Shown in pieces: positions 1-9,500 of a stretch of DNA of 64,000 nt; the first letter of the stretch is position 1; every line of letters starts with the position of its first letter. The stretch is from Roseihalotalea indica (GTDB taxonomy: Bacteria > Bacteroidota > Bacteroidia > Cytophagales > Cyclobacteriaceae), in NCBI RefSeq assembly GCF_022458895.1, contig NZ_JAINFL010000009.1, forward strand, positions 164,222-228,221, given 5' to 3'. Both the position numbers and the translations under genes were made by a program. Below the pieces are notes generated by a model. The model was not told the DNA's origin and made no database searches. It worked only from the letters and a program-made list of their open reading frames with translations.

Positions 1-226
1 TTGCTCCAGGATTATAAAGAGCGGGTTTTTCGCCCATGTGTTTTTGAAAAGAAATCTCAGTGGGATTTCTTTTCCAGTTACGGTAATCAATAAAACCATG
101 AATGGTGTCCTGATCCAGGGTGATGATCTGCCCGGGCACAATACTTTCCTGAGCCTGAGAAAAATTACAAAGAAGGATGCACCCAAAGGCAAGTATCAGT
201 CTTGCCAGGGATTCTAAAATGTTCAT
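1..226 (-). CDS. N-terminal part of a secreted protein (truncated by window edge)
   Basis: The reading frame starts at an ATG (complement of 224-226) and stays open to base 1, giving 75 codons without a stop; the C-terminus lies outside the window. The first 26 residues form a signal peptide (MNILESLARLILAFGCILL, then CNFSQAQ). The mature start, around PGQIITLDQDTIHGFIDYRNW and then KRNPTEISFQ, resembles the opening of an uncharacterised Bacteroidota family of exported proteins. These typically begin with a residue pattern meaning 'D-T-I-x-G-x-I-x-Y-x-N-W-x-x-N-P'. No function can be given from this fragment. Confidence 0.6.
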   Translation of the reverse strand, partial: MNILESLARLILAFGCILLCNFSQAQESIVPGQIITLDQDTIHGFIDYRNWKRNPTEISFQKHMGEKPALYNPGA

Positions 227-319
227 AGAGTTTTTAGAGAGTAAGAAGGTACGAATATAAGAAACAGATTTATTTGCCTTCAGTGTTCTTACTCAGATAG
301 GCTAATCAGAAAATATACG

Positions 320-1084
320 CTATGCTTTTTTAGACCTGTTAGAGCGCTTTTCTTTATTCTTCACGTAGATGAGTTTATGCCGACTCTTGGCGCTTTCTCG
401 TTCTTCCAGCTCAAACCGACCGATGGATTTGATCAGCGGGGTAAGTTTCTGAAAGCCGTAGTTTCGGGAGTCAAAATTCGGTTGTTTCTTTTGCAGCAGA
501 CTGCCTACATCGCCCAGAAAAGCCCAGCCTTCATCATCAGATACATCTGTAATAGTAGTTCTGATCAGGTTAATTTCTTTGGCCGTGATTTTATCCACCC
601 CATCCTTCGACGAGTCTTTTTCATTTTCACTCTCAGTTTCCTGGTCTTTTGACTGGCTTTTCAGAATTTCAATGTAAATGAACCGGTCGCAGGCGACGAT
701 GAAAGGGTTGGGCGTCTTTCTTTCGCCAATGCCGATAACCTGCATGCCTGCCTCGCGGAGGCGCGTAGCCAGCCGGGTAAAATCACTATCGCTGGATACC
801 AGGCAGAAACCGTTTACTTTTTCCGAATACAGAATATCCATGGCATCAATAATCATGGCTGAGTCGGTAGCATTTTTGCCGGTGGTGTATCCGTACTGCT
901 GAATGGGAGTGATAGCATTTTCCAGCAGCATGTTCTTCCACTTGGCTAGGTGCGGCTTGGTCCAATCACCGTAAATCCGTTTAATGGTGGGGTTGCCGTA
1001 TTTGGCTATTTCCTCCATCATCTCTTTCACAAAGGCCGAGGGTATATTGTCGCCGTCAATGAGTACAGCCAGGTTTGAATTCAT
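320..1084 (-). CDS. NYN-domain (LabA/DUF88-like) protein with C-terminal OST-HTH/LOTUS domain
   Basis: The N-terminal ~145 residues are a NYN domain, a PIN-like metal-dependent RNase fold. Acidic residues expected at the metal site are present: D10 and D12 in LIDGDN, D74 in NATDSAM, and D99/D101 in SSDSDF. Residues ~165-245 (F-x-x-R-N-Y-G-F-x-K-L-x-x-L) match an OST-HTH/LOTUS RNA-binding domain. This two-domain layout is known from bacterial LabA-like proteins thought to act on RNA; the substrate is unknown. I chose the ATG at 1084 because NYN proteins begin at M-N-x-N-L-A-V-L-I-D-G-D-N. The frame can be extended to an ATG at 1162 or a TTG at 1249, but the extra residues match nothing. It is divergent from the next gene and seems monocistronic. 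Confidence 0.85.
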   Translation of the reverse strand: MNSNLAVLIDGDNIPSAFVKEMMEEIAKYGNPTIKRIYGDWTKPHLAKWKNMLLENAITPIQQYGYTTGKNATDSAMIIDAMDILYSEKVNGFCLVSSDSDFTRLATRLREAGMQVIGIGERKTPNPFIVACDRFIYIEILKSQSKDQETESENEKDSSKDGVDKITAKEINLIRTTITDVSDDEGWAFLGDVGSLLQKKQPNFDSRNYGFQKLTPLIKSIGRFELEERESAKSRHKLIYVKNKEKRSNRSKKA

Positions 1085-1323
1085 AGGTTTGGGGTGGTTC
1101 TCGTGGTAAGCATCATATTTTCTTTTTCGGCAGGCGGATATCTGTGGGCCCGCTTCGTGCATCAAAAGTAGGAAACTTTCATCTCTACTATGCACTAAGG
1201 GGCGAGATACTTTGTTGTGCCTCTGAGGCAGTTGAGTTATCTCGGCCAAACTAGCCTGTTTATTTTTGAACCTTCATTTTTATACGGCCACGATGAGCCG
1301 TCGTACATCTTACTTTTAAGGAT

Positions 1324-2118
1324 ATGTGGTTACGTACCAGTTGTGAATTTACCTTCGATATTTCGGTGCCAACCCCCTTTATCCTGATGCTCCGGCCCCG
1401 CAGCGGCATACAGCAGTGGGTGGCTCGAGAGGAATATAAACTTTCACCGGAGGTGGCTGCTTTTGAGTTTACCGATGCCTACGGCAACCTGTGCCAGCGA
1501 CTGATGGCCCCGCCCGGCCCGTTTTCCGTCTATACTTCGGCTGAAGTGCGCACGGCCGATTTGGTGGATCAGGCTCCCGGCGCCTTTTTCGGAGAGATCC
1601 AGTACCTGCCCGATCCGGTGCTTAGTTACCTCCTGCCCAGCCGCTATTGCGAGTCGGATCGTTTCAACGAGATGGCGACGGAAATCACGGCGGGGCAACA
1701 GCCGGGCTATGATCAGGTGGCTACTATTGAGAACTGGTTGCGCAGCAGCATCCGGTATGTTCCGGGCAGCAGCGACTATCCGGTGTCGGCGGTGGAGGTC
1801 AACCTTCGCCAGTCGGGGGTTTGCCGCGATCTGGCCCATCTGGGAATCGCCCTCTGCCGTAGTATTAGTATTCCGGCCCGCATGGTAGTGGGCTACCTGT
1901 ATAAGCTGCAACCGATGGATCTGCACGCCTGGTTTGAAGCCTTCGTCGGCGGACGCTGGTATACCTTTGATGCCGTACCCACCGGACCGAAAGGGGGCTA
2001 CGTGGCTCTGGGGTTTGGCCGCGATGCGGCGGATGTGGCTATTTATAATCAGTTTGGTCCGGCAGTGTATGCCACCCGGCAGGAGGTGAAGGTGGAGCGC
2101 ATTGAAGCGAGGGTTTGA
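1324..2118 (+). CDS. Transglutaminase-like cysteine protease superfamily protein
   Basis: 264 residues without a signal peptide. The transglutaminase-like core is in the second half and carries a complete papain-like triad: Cys167 in [11 protein letters not shown], His201 in DLHAWFEAF and Asp216 in FDAVP. The N-terminal half (beta-rich, [14 protein letters not shown]) corresponds to the N-terminal region usually found in bacterial transglutaminase-like proteins annotated next to this domain. Members are thought to cleave or form amide bonds; no substrate is suggested by the neighbours. The ATG start is preceded by AAGGAT, a possible weak ribosome-binding site. The gene is divergent from the NYN gene and ends in repeat-rich DNA. 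Confidence 0.85.
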   Translation: MWLRTSCEFTFDISVPTPFILMLRPRSGIQQWVAREEYKLSPEVAAFEFTDAYGNLCQRLMAPPGPFSVYTSAEVRTADLVDQAPGAFFGEIQYLPDPVLSYLLPSRYCESDRFNEMATEITAGQQPGYDQVATIENWLRSSIRYVPGSSDYPVSAVEVNLRQSGVCRDLAHLGIALCRSISIPARMVVGYLYKLQPMDLHAWFEAFVGGRWYTFDAVPTGPKGGYVALGFGRDAADVAIYNQFGPAVYATRQEVKVERIEARV

Positions 2119-2150
2119 TAGAGGCTGTTTAGCTGTCGTACGTTTTTATT

Positions 2151-2470
2151 CCCCTCCCTTAGAGTTACCGGGCTATGCCTTTTATGCCCCCTCTCCCTAT
2201 TCCCACTCAGAGTTACTCGAAGAGAACTCTGAGCTTCACCGATGTTGCTTATGGTTATCTGGTTCTGGCTCTGGTTCTGGCGCGCGTTTGAGTGAAACGG
2301 AAACGCGTGACTTCTTCGTAGGACAATATGTATGTCCTCTTAGAGTTACTCCCCTCCCTCAGAGTTACTCGAAGAGAACTCTGAGCTTCATGGATATTGC
2401 TCGTGGTTATGTGGCGCGTTTGAATGAAATGGTAACACGAGGCTTCTTTGTAAGACAATATATAGAATTT
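2151..2470. repeat. Imperfect direct repeat with a conserved 9-bp hairpin
   Basis: Two related blocks, about 2206-2330 and 2357-2470, share the order: hairpin, then a stretch ending GACAATAT. Each starts with CTCAGAGTT, a 9-nt loop and AACTCTGAG (arms 2207-2215/2225-2233 and 2358-2366/2377-2385). The first block has an extra CTGGTTCTGG-type run near 2258-2280. Shorter AGAGTTAC pieces lie at 2161 and 2342. The frame open across 2102-2473 has no protein-like features, so I read this as non-coding repeats. Confidence 0.65.
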
Positions 2471-2502
2471 TAGCAATATGCCTTAAGCACTACCATCGTT
2501 CA

Positions 2503-2632
2503 TTTCTTTGTCTTGATACAAAGAAACGAACCGCGCCACGGTGGCCAAAGAAAAATCAAGAAATCTCAATGCTTCTCCGCACAAGGCTGACGCACGCTCG
2601 CTGAGCTTTCGGGCCAGCGCACAGTTAATACT
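2503..2632 (+). repeat. REP-like element: 8-bp hairpin plus GC-rich tail
   Basis: TTTCTTTG (2503-2510) pairs with CAAAGAAA (2519-2526) and is followed by CCAAAGAAAAATCAAG (2545-2560), a GC-rich tail CGCACGCTCGCTGAGC, and GGCCAGCGCACAGTTAATA (2612-2630). The layout is like the REP copies near 32.1 and 36.6 kb, with different arms. The last 19 bases recur with 3 differences at 4450-4468. From 2633 to the next gene the DNA is AT-rich and I see nothing else. Confidence 0.5.
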
Positions 2633-2767
2633 TTAAATTAGTTTCTCGTAGTTAGAAAATATGGTTTTTAAATCATTTGTAAAAAGTTTGTCTTTTAAAC
2701 TATCCTTTAGAAATGATTAAATCAATAGGCTTTATAAGCACGTACATATTAACAAAAATTAAAAGAC

Positions 2768-4087
2768 ATGAGTAGTAAGTTTGATCCTACACAACCCCTC
2801 TTTAAATATACAGACGAATATCCTCCTGATAAGAAATACGCTACTGGGATGTTACAGCATGGGATACTGAAAATCGGCACCTTGCATGACTTTCGAAAAG
2901 TTGAAGATTACAACTATACTATTGGTGATATATACGAAGGAAGATCTCAGTTTATTGATCACATTGATCATACTGAAGGAAGAAAAATTAAGAAGCCGCC
3001 TCTAGTAAATTCTTCTAAAAAGACAATTGTCACTATTAAGAATAGTTTTAATGCGTATGATGTAGATAGTCAAGACTTCTATATATTTTGTGTAACAATC
3101 GGTCACAGTACAAAAGGTATGCAGAAAACTGGTTATAATGCTAGTGTACGTATCAATAATCCAATGGAATTTATGCGAATAATAACTCAAGAACTAATAG
3201 GGCAAGGTCTTATTACAGGAGAGTGTTGGATTGATGCTTGTATGTATGGTGAACGACATAGAAGTTTAAAAGAGGTGCAAAATATTCCTGTCTTTTTTCT
3301 TAAATCTACTGATTTTGAATATCAGAAAGAGGTTCGTATGGTGTGGGCTCCCACAGAATCTTCCATTGGGCATAAAATCATTGAATGTCCAGCTATAGCT
3401 AAACTATTATCACTTCAAGAATTATTACCAAAAATAGAGAAACCTAATTTAAGTTATTCACCAAGGCTTAAAGATGAAGAATTACTGAAGAAAACATACG
3501 AAGTTGTTGATAGTATTATAGAATATTTGCAAAAGTATAAAGACACCGAAGAACAAAATTCATCTGATTCTATCTCTTTTAAAAACGGATCTCAAACTTT
3601 GTCTGAATTACAGGAAAAGTACAAAGCCGGGCCGTTTATGGAAAAAGATTTACTAATTAAGGAATATGCGAATCGTGGATTTAGAGATGGCCGACTTGAA
3701 AGAATTATTCTTCCACATGCTGGCTTGAATGAAAAGGAGCTGGCTAGCACTTTGCAACGACTTGCTGAATTGTTTGAAATTCGACTTGCAGTTAATGATA
3801 ACAAGTTTCTCAAAATTGAAAGAGCTTCTGAATATAGGTTTTGGGCTAGAAACTTTGATATGCCTATATTTATGTTTGCTGAAAAAGCACCTGAGTTAAT
3901 TCTTCAGGCTTATAAGGATGAAAAAAAGTTCACTGCTGGTTCAGATAAGCCTGAATCCACACTTTCTATTGAACCATATTCACTTAAATTGTCCCCTGAG
4001 GTACGTAAGGCACTTGCATGGTTTGTGAAGAACAGTGGTGCTACTCCTTCCGAAGTTATGGATGAACTTCAGCAGACTATTCGCTAA
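2768..4087 (+). CDS. DUF2971-like protein, probably horizontally acquired
   Basis: 439 residues, with no signal peptide or membrane segment. The N-terminal ~220 residues resemble the DUF2971 pattern. They open with LFKYTDEYPPDKKYATGML and GILKIGTLHDFR, and have an aromatic-K-E-V-R motif near residue 200 (FEYQKEVRMVW). Members are scattered through accessory genome regions and have no settled function. The remaining half (LSELQEKYKAGPF through FVKNSGATPSEVMDEL) is not recognised. The gene is clearly more AT-rich than its neighbours, with AT-ending codons. It sits alone between REP-like hairpins and a pair of 19-bp near-direct repeats (2612-2630, 4450-4468), which suggests recent arrival. A role in defence is a guess only. 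Confidence 0.6.
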   Translation: MSSKFDPTQPLFKYTDEYPPDKKYATGMLQHGILKIGTLHDFRKVEDYNYTIGDIYEGRSQFIDHIDHTEGRKIKKPPLVNSSKKTIVTIKNSFNAYDVDSQDFYIFCVTIGHSTKGMQKTGYNASVRINNPMEFMRIITQELIGQGLITGECWIDACMYGERHRSLKEVQNIPVFFLKSTDFEYQKEVRMVWAPTESSIGHKIIECPAIAKLLSLQELLPKIEKPNLSYSPRLKDEELLKKTYEVVDSIIEYLQKYKDTEEQNSSDSISFKNGSQTLSELQEKYKAGPFMEKDLLIKEYANRGFRDGRLERIILPHAGLNEKELASTLQRLAELFEIRLAVNDNKFLKIERASEYRFWARNFDMPIFMFAEKAPELILQAYKDEKKFTAGSDKPESTLSIEPYSLKLSPEVRKALAWFVKNSGATPSEVMDELQQTIR

Positions 4088-4264
4088 TAGTAAATAAATT
4101 TGATAATCACGCAGTGGCGAGTGCTTCATATATTTACGGTAGGTGCGTAGGCCGTCCACGAAGGGTATGGCCATTTTGAAGGTTGTGCGTGAGAGAGCTA
4201 GACAATGTGTTGGCTTGTGCGATGCAGGAGAAAAATGGCTTTCTTAGTGGCATCTTTTTTTGTT

Positions 4265-4324
4265 CTTTTCTTTTGGGCAATGCAAAAGAAAAGGACATTG
4301 CAATAGAACGGCCTTTGTCAAAGG
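4265..4324. repeat. Perfect 11-bp inverted repeat and small palindrome (REP-like)
   Basis: CTTTTCTTTTG (4265-4275) and CAAAAGAAAAG (4283-4293) form a perfect 11-bp stem with a 7-nt loop. CCTTTG-T-CAAAGG follows at 4312-4324. The A/G-rich stem resembles the hairpin at 2503-2526 on the other side of the AT-rich gene. Short open frames across this stretch (4134-4377) look non-coding. Confidence 0.6.
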
Positions 4325-4408
4325 TTAAACACACTTATACAGTAAAGCAAGTGTCAAGAACATTAATGCCGGTTTAACAAATACAAGCAAGCATACTATC
4401 GATAGACA

Positions 4409-4468
4409 TGTCACGCGTTACGCTTCGCTAAACGCGCGCCAGCGGTAATGGCCAGTGTACAGTTAACA
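4409..4468 (+). repeat. GC-rich palindrome and near-direct repeat copy
   Basis: CGCGTT and AACGCG flank a short GC-rich centre near 4413-4435. GGCCAGTGTACAGTTAACA (4450-4468) matches 2612-2630 at 16 of 19 positions in the same orientation. It may mark the right boundary of the segment that carries the AT-rich gene. Confidence 0.45.
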
Positions 4469-4547
4469 ACTCCCTTTCCTCGCCAGAATGTCAATTCGAA
4501 AACCCAATACATCGCATATCCATCAAGAAAAATCATAATCAACCCCT

Positions 4548-4672
4548 CAAACATTATTTTTTCCACCAGATCAGTCTTGCAAACCGCTTTCAACGTACTT
4601 TTCCAATAAAATCAATCGCCCAAGGTGCCTTCTACGTACTTTTCCGAATGGATCAGCCCCTCGAAGTGCTTT
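4548..4672. repeat. Degenerate ~41-bp tandem array, three units
   Basis: Units 4591-4631 and 4632-4672 are both exactly 41 bp and share ACGTACTTTTCC near the start, ATCA in the middle and AAGTGC/AAGGTGC near the end. A weaker unit precedes them at about 4548-4590. The TTTTCC core ends at 4564, 4604 and 4645. The period is not a multiple of three and stops occur in the frames, so it is unlikely to be coding. See the similar-period arrays near 22.6 and 35.2 kb. Confidence 0.55.
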
Positions 4673-4865
4673 TTAACAGTTTTTCTAAGCAGAAAAATGA
4701 GTTGAGGGCGGTCAAGGCCCTTTTTTAGGGGGAGATAGGTCAGTCGAGCCGGGAAAGAATGAATTTTCCCTCACGGCCCGAGCGACTTAATCAGTAGGTT
4801 CCTCTTCCTGCTGCCTGAGTTTCGGGGCTTTCCCCGCCGCTTCAGGAGAGTAACCCTATCAACTT

Positions 4866-6209
4866 TTACATGGCTGCGCCCGATGCCTCGGTCAGCCGTA
4901 TTTCACCCGCACCGGGGCTAACATCATACAGCACATAGGAGCCTAGCGAATCTTGCAGCAGGGTCAGTTCAGCCTGATCGGCCTGTCCGCTTGGCAGATG
5001 CAACACGACCGATTCCCAACCCTCTGGCACATAGGTTTTTAAGGTGACCGGAACATTATACACTTCCGCATCAAGGTCAGAGGCCATAGTGACCACAATG
5101 GCATCATCCTGCATTGTGCTGCTTACGTCGGTTTCTTTTCTTTCCCGCATGTACTTGGTAACGTCCGCAAACGTAGCAACCCATAAAGAATCTTCCCGCT
5201 CCTTCATATAGCCAAAATATTCTTCTAACTCGGCTCCGGTGCGGGGCTCCCAGCCAATGCCGTCTATGCCATGAAAGACGAGTACCAGCCAGATGTTATT
5301 GTGGGCCAGGCAGGTATCCACCCATGCTTTCATCGTTTCCATATTGATGCTGGTTACCGGGCCTCGTTGCCACTGCACATACTCCTTATCTGAGGCGCCG
5401 GGTTGCCTTTGGCTGGAGCGGTTGAGTTCATCCAGGTAGGGGGCCGGCATACGGTTGCGCAGTGCCGGATATATTTCGTGAGCATACTCCATTACCCGCT
5501 CGTCTTCCGTACCGTAAGGGCCTTCAGCCGAAAAGGTATACTCTTCCCCCATAAACTTCCGGACATCGGCCTTACTCTGTTCCAGCTCGTATAACATGTT
5601 AGCCTCATCCAGCACGGCTAAGCGGGGGTGCGTCACGGTATGGCTGGCAATTTCATGGCCTTCAGCCGCGTAAGCCTGGAAATCCTCCCAGGTGGTGGTA
5701 TCTACAGAATTGTTGTGATAATCGATCTCATCCGTATCCTCCACATTACCTCGCCTGACCTGGGCGTAGGCTTCGTCTATCACTGCATACGCCTCCTCAA
5801 CCTGCCCAGCTTCAAAGAGAGAACCGGCCTGAGAGTGGTAATCTACGGCATCTTCCATGCCCGTATATGCAATCAGAGAGGCTCGTTCAAAGAAGTTATC
5901 CGCATTGGTCTTGACGGAGGCGGTCTCCCGGATGATTTCCTCTTTGGGGCGTCCGATAAACTTGCCCCGGGCTGATCCTTCTACTTTTCCGGTAATAATA
6001 TAAAACGTAGCCGGGAAGCCAAACCGGTTCATAATCGGCCGGGCCACGGTAAACTGATGAATGGTGCCATCGTCGTAGGTAAGGGAGATTGCCGACTGCT
6101 TATCTCCCTGCCAGGGCGTAATTATAGTATGCCCCACATTTTCTTCTGTTTGGGTGGCACAGGAAATAAAAAGGAGTACGATTCCGGTCAGGTAAATACT
6201 GGTTTTCAT
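4866..6209 (-). CDS. Lipoprotein polysaccharide deacetylase (NodB/CE4 family)
   Basis: 447 residues. A lipoprotein signal peptide ends at Cys17 (LLFISCA), so the protein is probably anchored at the cell envelope. The NodB motifs are present: motif 1 LTYDDG with D46-D47, and motif 2 H190-x3-H194 in SHTVTHP. CE4 enzymes use these residues to bind metal and remove N- or O-acetyl groups from polysaccharides or peptidoglycan. About 85 residues separate FYIITGK from the region before motif 2, longer than in compact CE4 enzymes. The C-terminal ~80 residues look like a small beta-sandwich (PVTLKTYVPEGWESVVLHL). The gene stands alone, and the ATG sits directly in front of the signal peptide. Confidence 0.85.
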   Translation of the reverse strand: MKTSIYLTGIVLLFISCATQTEENVGHTIITPWQGDKQSAISLTYDDGTIHQFTVARPIMNRFGFPATFYIITGKVEGSARGKFIGRPKEEIIRETASVKTNADNFFERASLIAYTGMEDAVDYHSQAGSLFEAGQVEEAYAVIDEAYAQVRRGNVEDTDEIDYHNNSVDTTTWEDFQAYAAEGHEIASHTVTHPRLAVLDEANMLYELEQSKADVRKFMGEEYTFSAEGPYGTEDERVMEYAHEIYPALRNRMPAPYLDELNRSSQRQPGASDKEYVQWQRGPVTSINMETMKAWVDTCLAHNNIWLVLVFHGIDGIGWEPRTGAELEEYFGYMKEREDSLWVATFADVTKYMRERKETDVSSTMQDDAIVVTMASDLDAEVYNVPVTLKTYVPEGWESVVLHLPSGQADQAELTLLQDSLGSYVLYDVSPGAGEIRLTEASGAAM

Positions 6210-6573
6210 TTTTAGAAAGTTGATTTTTGGTAAGGTTTGCTTTTATCTTTTGGGTTACTGCTATTCAATTTAGCTTTTGGTGGTTACAGTGCTTATTTGC
6301 TCGCCACTTTTAGAGGTTGTTTAAATCTAGTAATCAGTCTGCAAACATTCCTTTTCCGCTTATACTTCATTGCAGAACCGAGTTTGATAGCGCTGCTATC
6401 ATCCCGAACCTGCGCCTCGTCTAAGCAAAAAATGACTCGTTTTCGTCATAAAGACTAAAACTTAAAAAACCTCTTAACAATTAGCGAATTATTACTAATT
6501 CTTGAATAATCCGGGTTATCAGAGGGTATGCTCGCAAGAATCCCCCTGCTACCAACGGGCCTGCCCATAACAC
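6210..6573. other. Intergenic stretch, nothing recognised
   Basis: This 364-bp gap precedes the deacetylase and follows the Tricorn gene. I see no convincing ORF, repeat, RNA or promoter box; the small open frames have no protein-like pattern. Confidence 0.5.
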
Positions 6574-9500
6574 TTATTCTTCGTCCGGACTGGCCGGAGT
6601 GGAAAATTCGGGGATAAGAATCTCCGTTTCTTCCTGTTGCATCAGTTTTAGAGCTTCCTGTACTGCGCGTTCTAGTTGGGGGTCGCGGCCTTCAGCTAGA
6701 GCCTTGGCATCCTGCCGAACGGGAATGTCGGGTGGCACCCCTTCGTTTTCGGCAATCCAGCGTTGGTTGATGGGGTCAAAGATGGCGTTGTCTGGGGCAG
6801 TCAGCGCGCCACCATCCACCAGGGCATAGTGCACCGATGATTTTACCAGTCCGCCCCAGGTACGCGCGCCAATCAGCGGACCGGCTTCCTGCTGCCGGAA
6901 TACCCACGGAAAGAAATCGCCGCCCGAGCCCGCCATCTCATTGACTAACAATACTTTCGGTCCCAGAATGCCCGCCGGTAGTAATCCGGGCTTGCCGCCG
7001 GGTACCTCGTTGGTGTAAGCGGCCCGTACCCGCCGGGTCATGAGGTCAACCATGTAATCGTCCAGCAGCCCGCCCCCGTTAAAGCGTTCGTCAATCACCG
7101 CACCCTTCTTATCCTGTTGGGCAAAGTAGTAGCGGTTAAAAGAGACCAGTCCCTGACCGCTGGTATTGGGCACCCACACGTAGGCCAGTTGTCCGTTTGA
7201 GAGGCTATCCACCCGGCGGCGATTATCTTCTACCCAGGCTCGCTGCCGCAGGGCATTCTCACTGCGAATGGGTTTCACGATCTCCTGCCACGAGCCTTCA
7301 AATTCCGGCGTCTTGTTAATATGCAGCACCGTCTGCTGATCCAGCGTGCCGTCCAGCCGTTGGAAAGGGTTCTCGTCGGCAGTCAGCTCCTCCCCGTTAA
7401 TGCCTACCAGGTAGTGCCCGGCTTTAATGTTAGTACCCGGCTGGTCGAGCGGGCTGGTGAGGTCGGGGTTCCAGCTTTCGGTGGTATAGATGCGCGCAAT
7501 CTTCCAACGGCCACTTTCCGCTACCAGATCGGCTCCCAGCAGTCCTACGCGAGGGTCGTCTACGTCGGGGTAATCACCGCCAAACACAAAGCTGTGGCCC
7601 ACCGATAGTTCTCCGTTCACCTGGTCGAGGATGTAGGTAAGGTCAGTACGGTGCTTTATGAAAGGAACCAGGGGCGCATAGCGCTGATATACTGTGTCCC
7701 AGTTGCGGCCGTGCAGGTTGGGGTCGTAGAAGTAGTCGCGCTCGTAGCGCCAGGCTTCTCCAAAAATCTGTTCCCACTCCTGCGGGCGGTCTACTTTCAT
7801 TTGCAAATCTACCTTTACAGTTTCGGCATCGTTGCCGTTGGGCTTGGATGTGTCCATGAGCTTCCACGCACCTCCGGCCTGGGCCAGCAGCTTATTACCA
7901 TCTGCCGATACGGATACCTGCCGCACTCCGTCGGTATACTCCTTGGCTTCCCGGTCTTCCAGTACAAACTTTTGCAGGGTCAGTCCATCCTTATTAGGAA
8001 TGCTCTCCGCCATAAAAACCGAGCCAGCGGGGCCGCTCACCAGAAAGCTGTAATTACGCTCCGGCACCGGCAGGGGAATGGTGCGCTGGTGCAGATTCTC
8101 AAAGGCAATCTCTACGTCTACTGCATCGCTCTCATCTACTTTATCCTCTTCCTTCTCGTCATCCTTTTTTTTCTTATCATCCTCTTCTTCCTCCTCTGCT
8201 TCTTGTTCATCTTCGGGTTCATCGTCGCTTTGCAGGCTGAAGGGCGAGGGATCATCGGCGTTCAGGTTAATAAGATAGGCGGCGTACTGAGGGTTAGCAT
8301 TCATAGCACTGGTATTGGCCCAGCCGGAGCTTAAAGCCACGTCGGTGCTGGCTAAAAAGTAGAGGTGCTTGCCGTCGCGGTCCCAGGTAGGAGAGAAGGC
8401 ATCGGCAAACGCATCGGTCATGGCCCGGGTGTTGTTATCCTTCCGGGACCATACCTTGATCTGCCGGAAGTAGTTAGACCCGGAGCGGGCGTAGGCCAAC
8501 CACTGCGAGTCGTGCGACCAGTTTAGGCCCATACTGCCTCGCTCAATGTTCACGCCGCCAGTATCAATAGTTTGAATAGTTTCTTTTTCAATATCCAGTA
8601 CGCGCACGCGCACATCATCATCTACAAAGGCAATCATCTTTCCATCCGGTGACCAGACCGGCTCCCAGGCCATTTTAGACTCACCAATCGGAATTCGTTT
8701 CTGGTTCAACAGTCCTTTTTGAGAGGCGATCATCAGGGCATACGCATGTTCTTCTTCATCGGAGAACCAGGCAAGCTGAGTGCCCTGCGGCGACCATACC
8801 GGAGCCCGATCAGCCGCCCCGGAGCTTTGGGTGATGTTGCGCACGGTGCCATTCTCTACCGGTACCGTAAAAATCTCGCCTCGAGCTTCCATGATTGCCC
8901 GCTTGCCGGTAGGCGAAAGTGAGACCGAGCGAATACTTTTGCTGACATCCTCCCACTGCGTTTCGGCCCAGGGAAAATCCCCGGAAACTGTGATATTGAG
9001 TTGGGTAGTATTTTGCGTGTCCAGGTTTAGCAAATGAAGGTAGCCATCCCGTTCAAAGACCAGCGTATTATCCCGTCCTTCCAGGCACTTCACATCCGAC
9101 CCGGTGAATTCGGTAACCTGCTCAAGCGCTTTAGAACTAGGTACATACGACCAGATGTTCATGGTGCCATCCCGGTCGGAGAGAAAGTAGATCGTTTCAC
9201 CCATCCAAAGTGGCTGAATGTCAGTTGTGCGCTCGTGGGGCAGTAATGTTTCCGAATTGTCCGACAGATTCAGAATGCTGAGCGGGGTGTTTTGCCCGCC
9301 CCGGTAGCCTCGCCACTCGCTATCCCAGCGGCTTACCCGGTCTAGGACGATGCGGGTGCTATCGGAAGAGAATGATCCGTCGGCACCCCACTGGGCAGAA
9401 AGTTGCGTAGCTGGGCCACCCTTCACCGAAACCGTCCAGAGGCGGTCAAACCCTGCCGGAGCACTGTTGCGGCTGGTGGCATACAGTACTTTGGTGCCAT

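Noticed and set aside
2102..2473. 123-codon ORF after the transglutaminase gene
   Set aside because: It runs across the hairpin repeats, overlaps the previous gene's end, and has no protein-like pattern.
4134..4377. Small ORFs after the AT-rich gene
   Set aside because: They lie on the A/G-rich hairpin and have no protein-like features.
8078..8278. Serine-rich ORF antisense to the Tricorn gene
   Set aside because: It is a mirror of the acidic/lysine codon run of the real gene.
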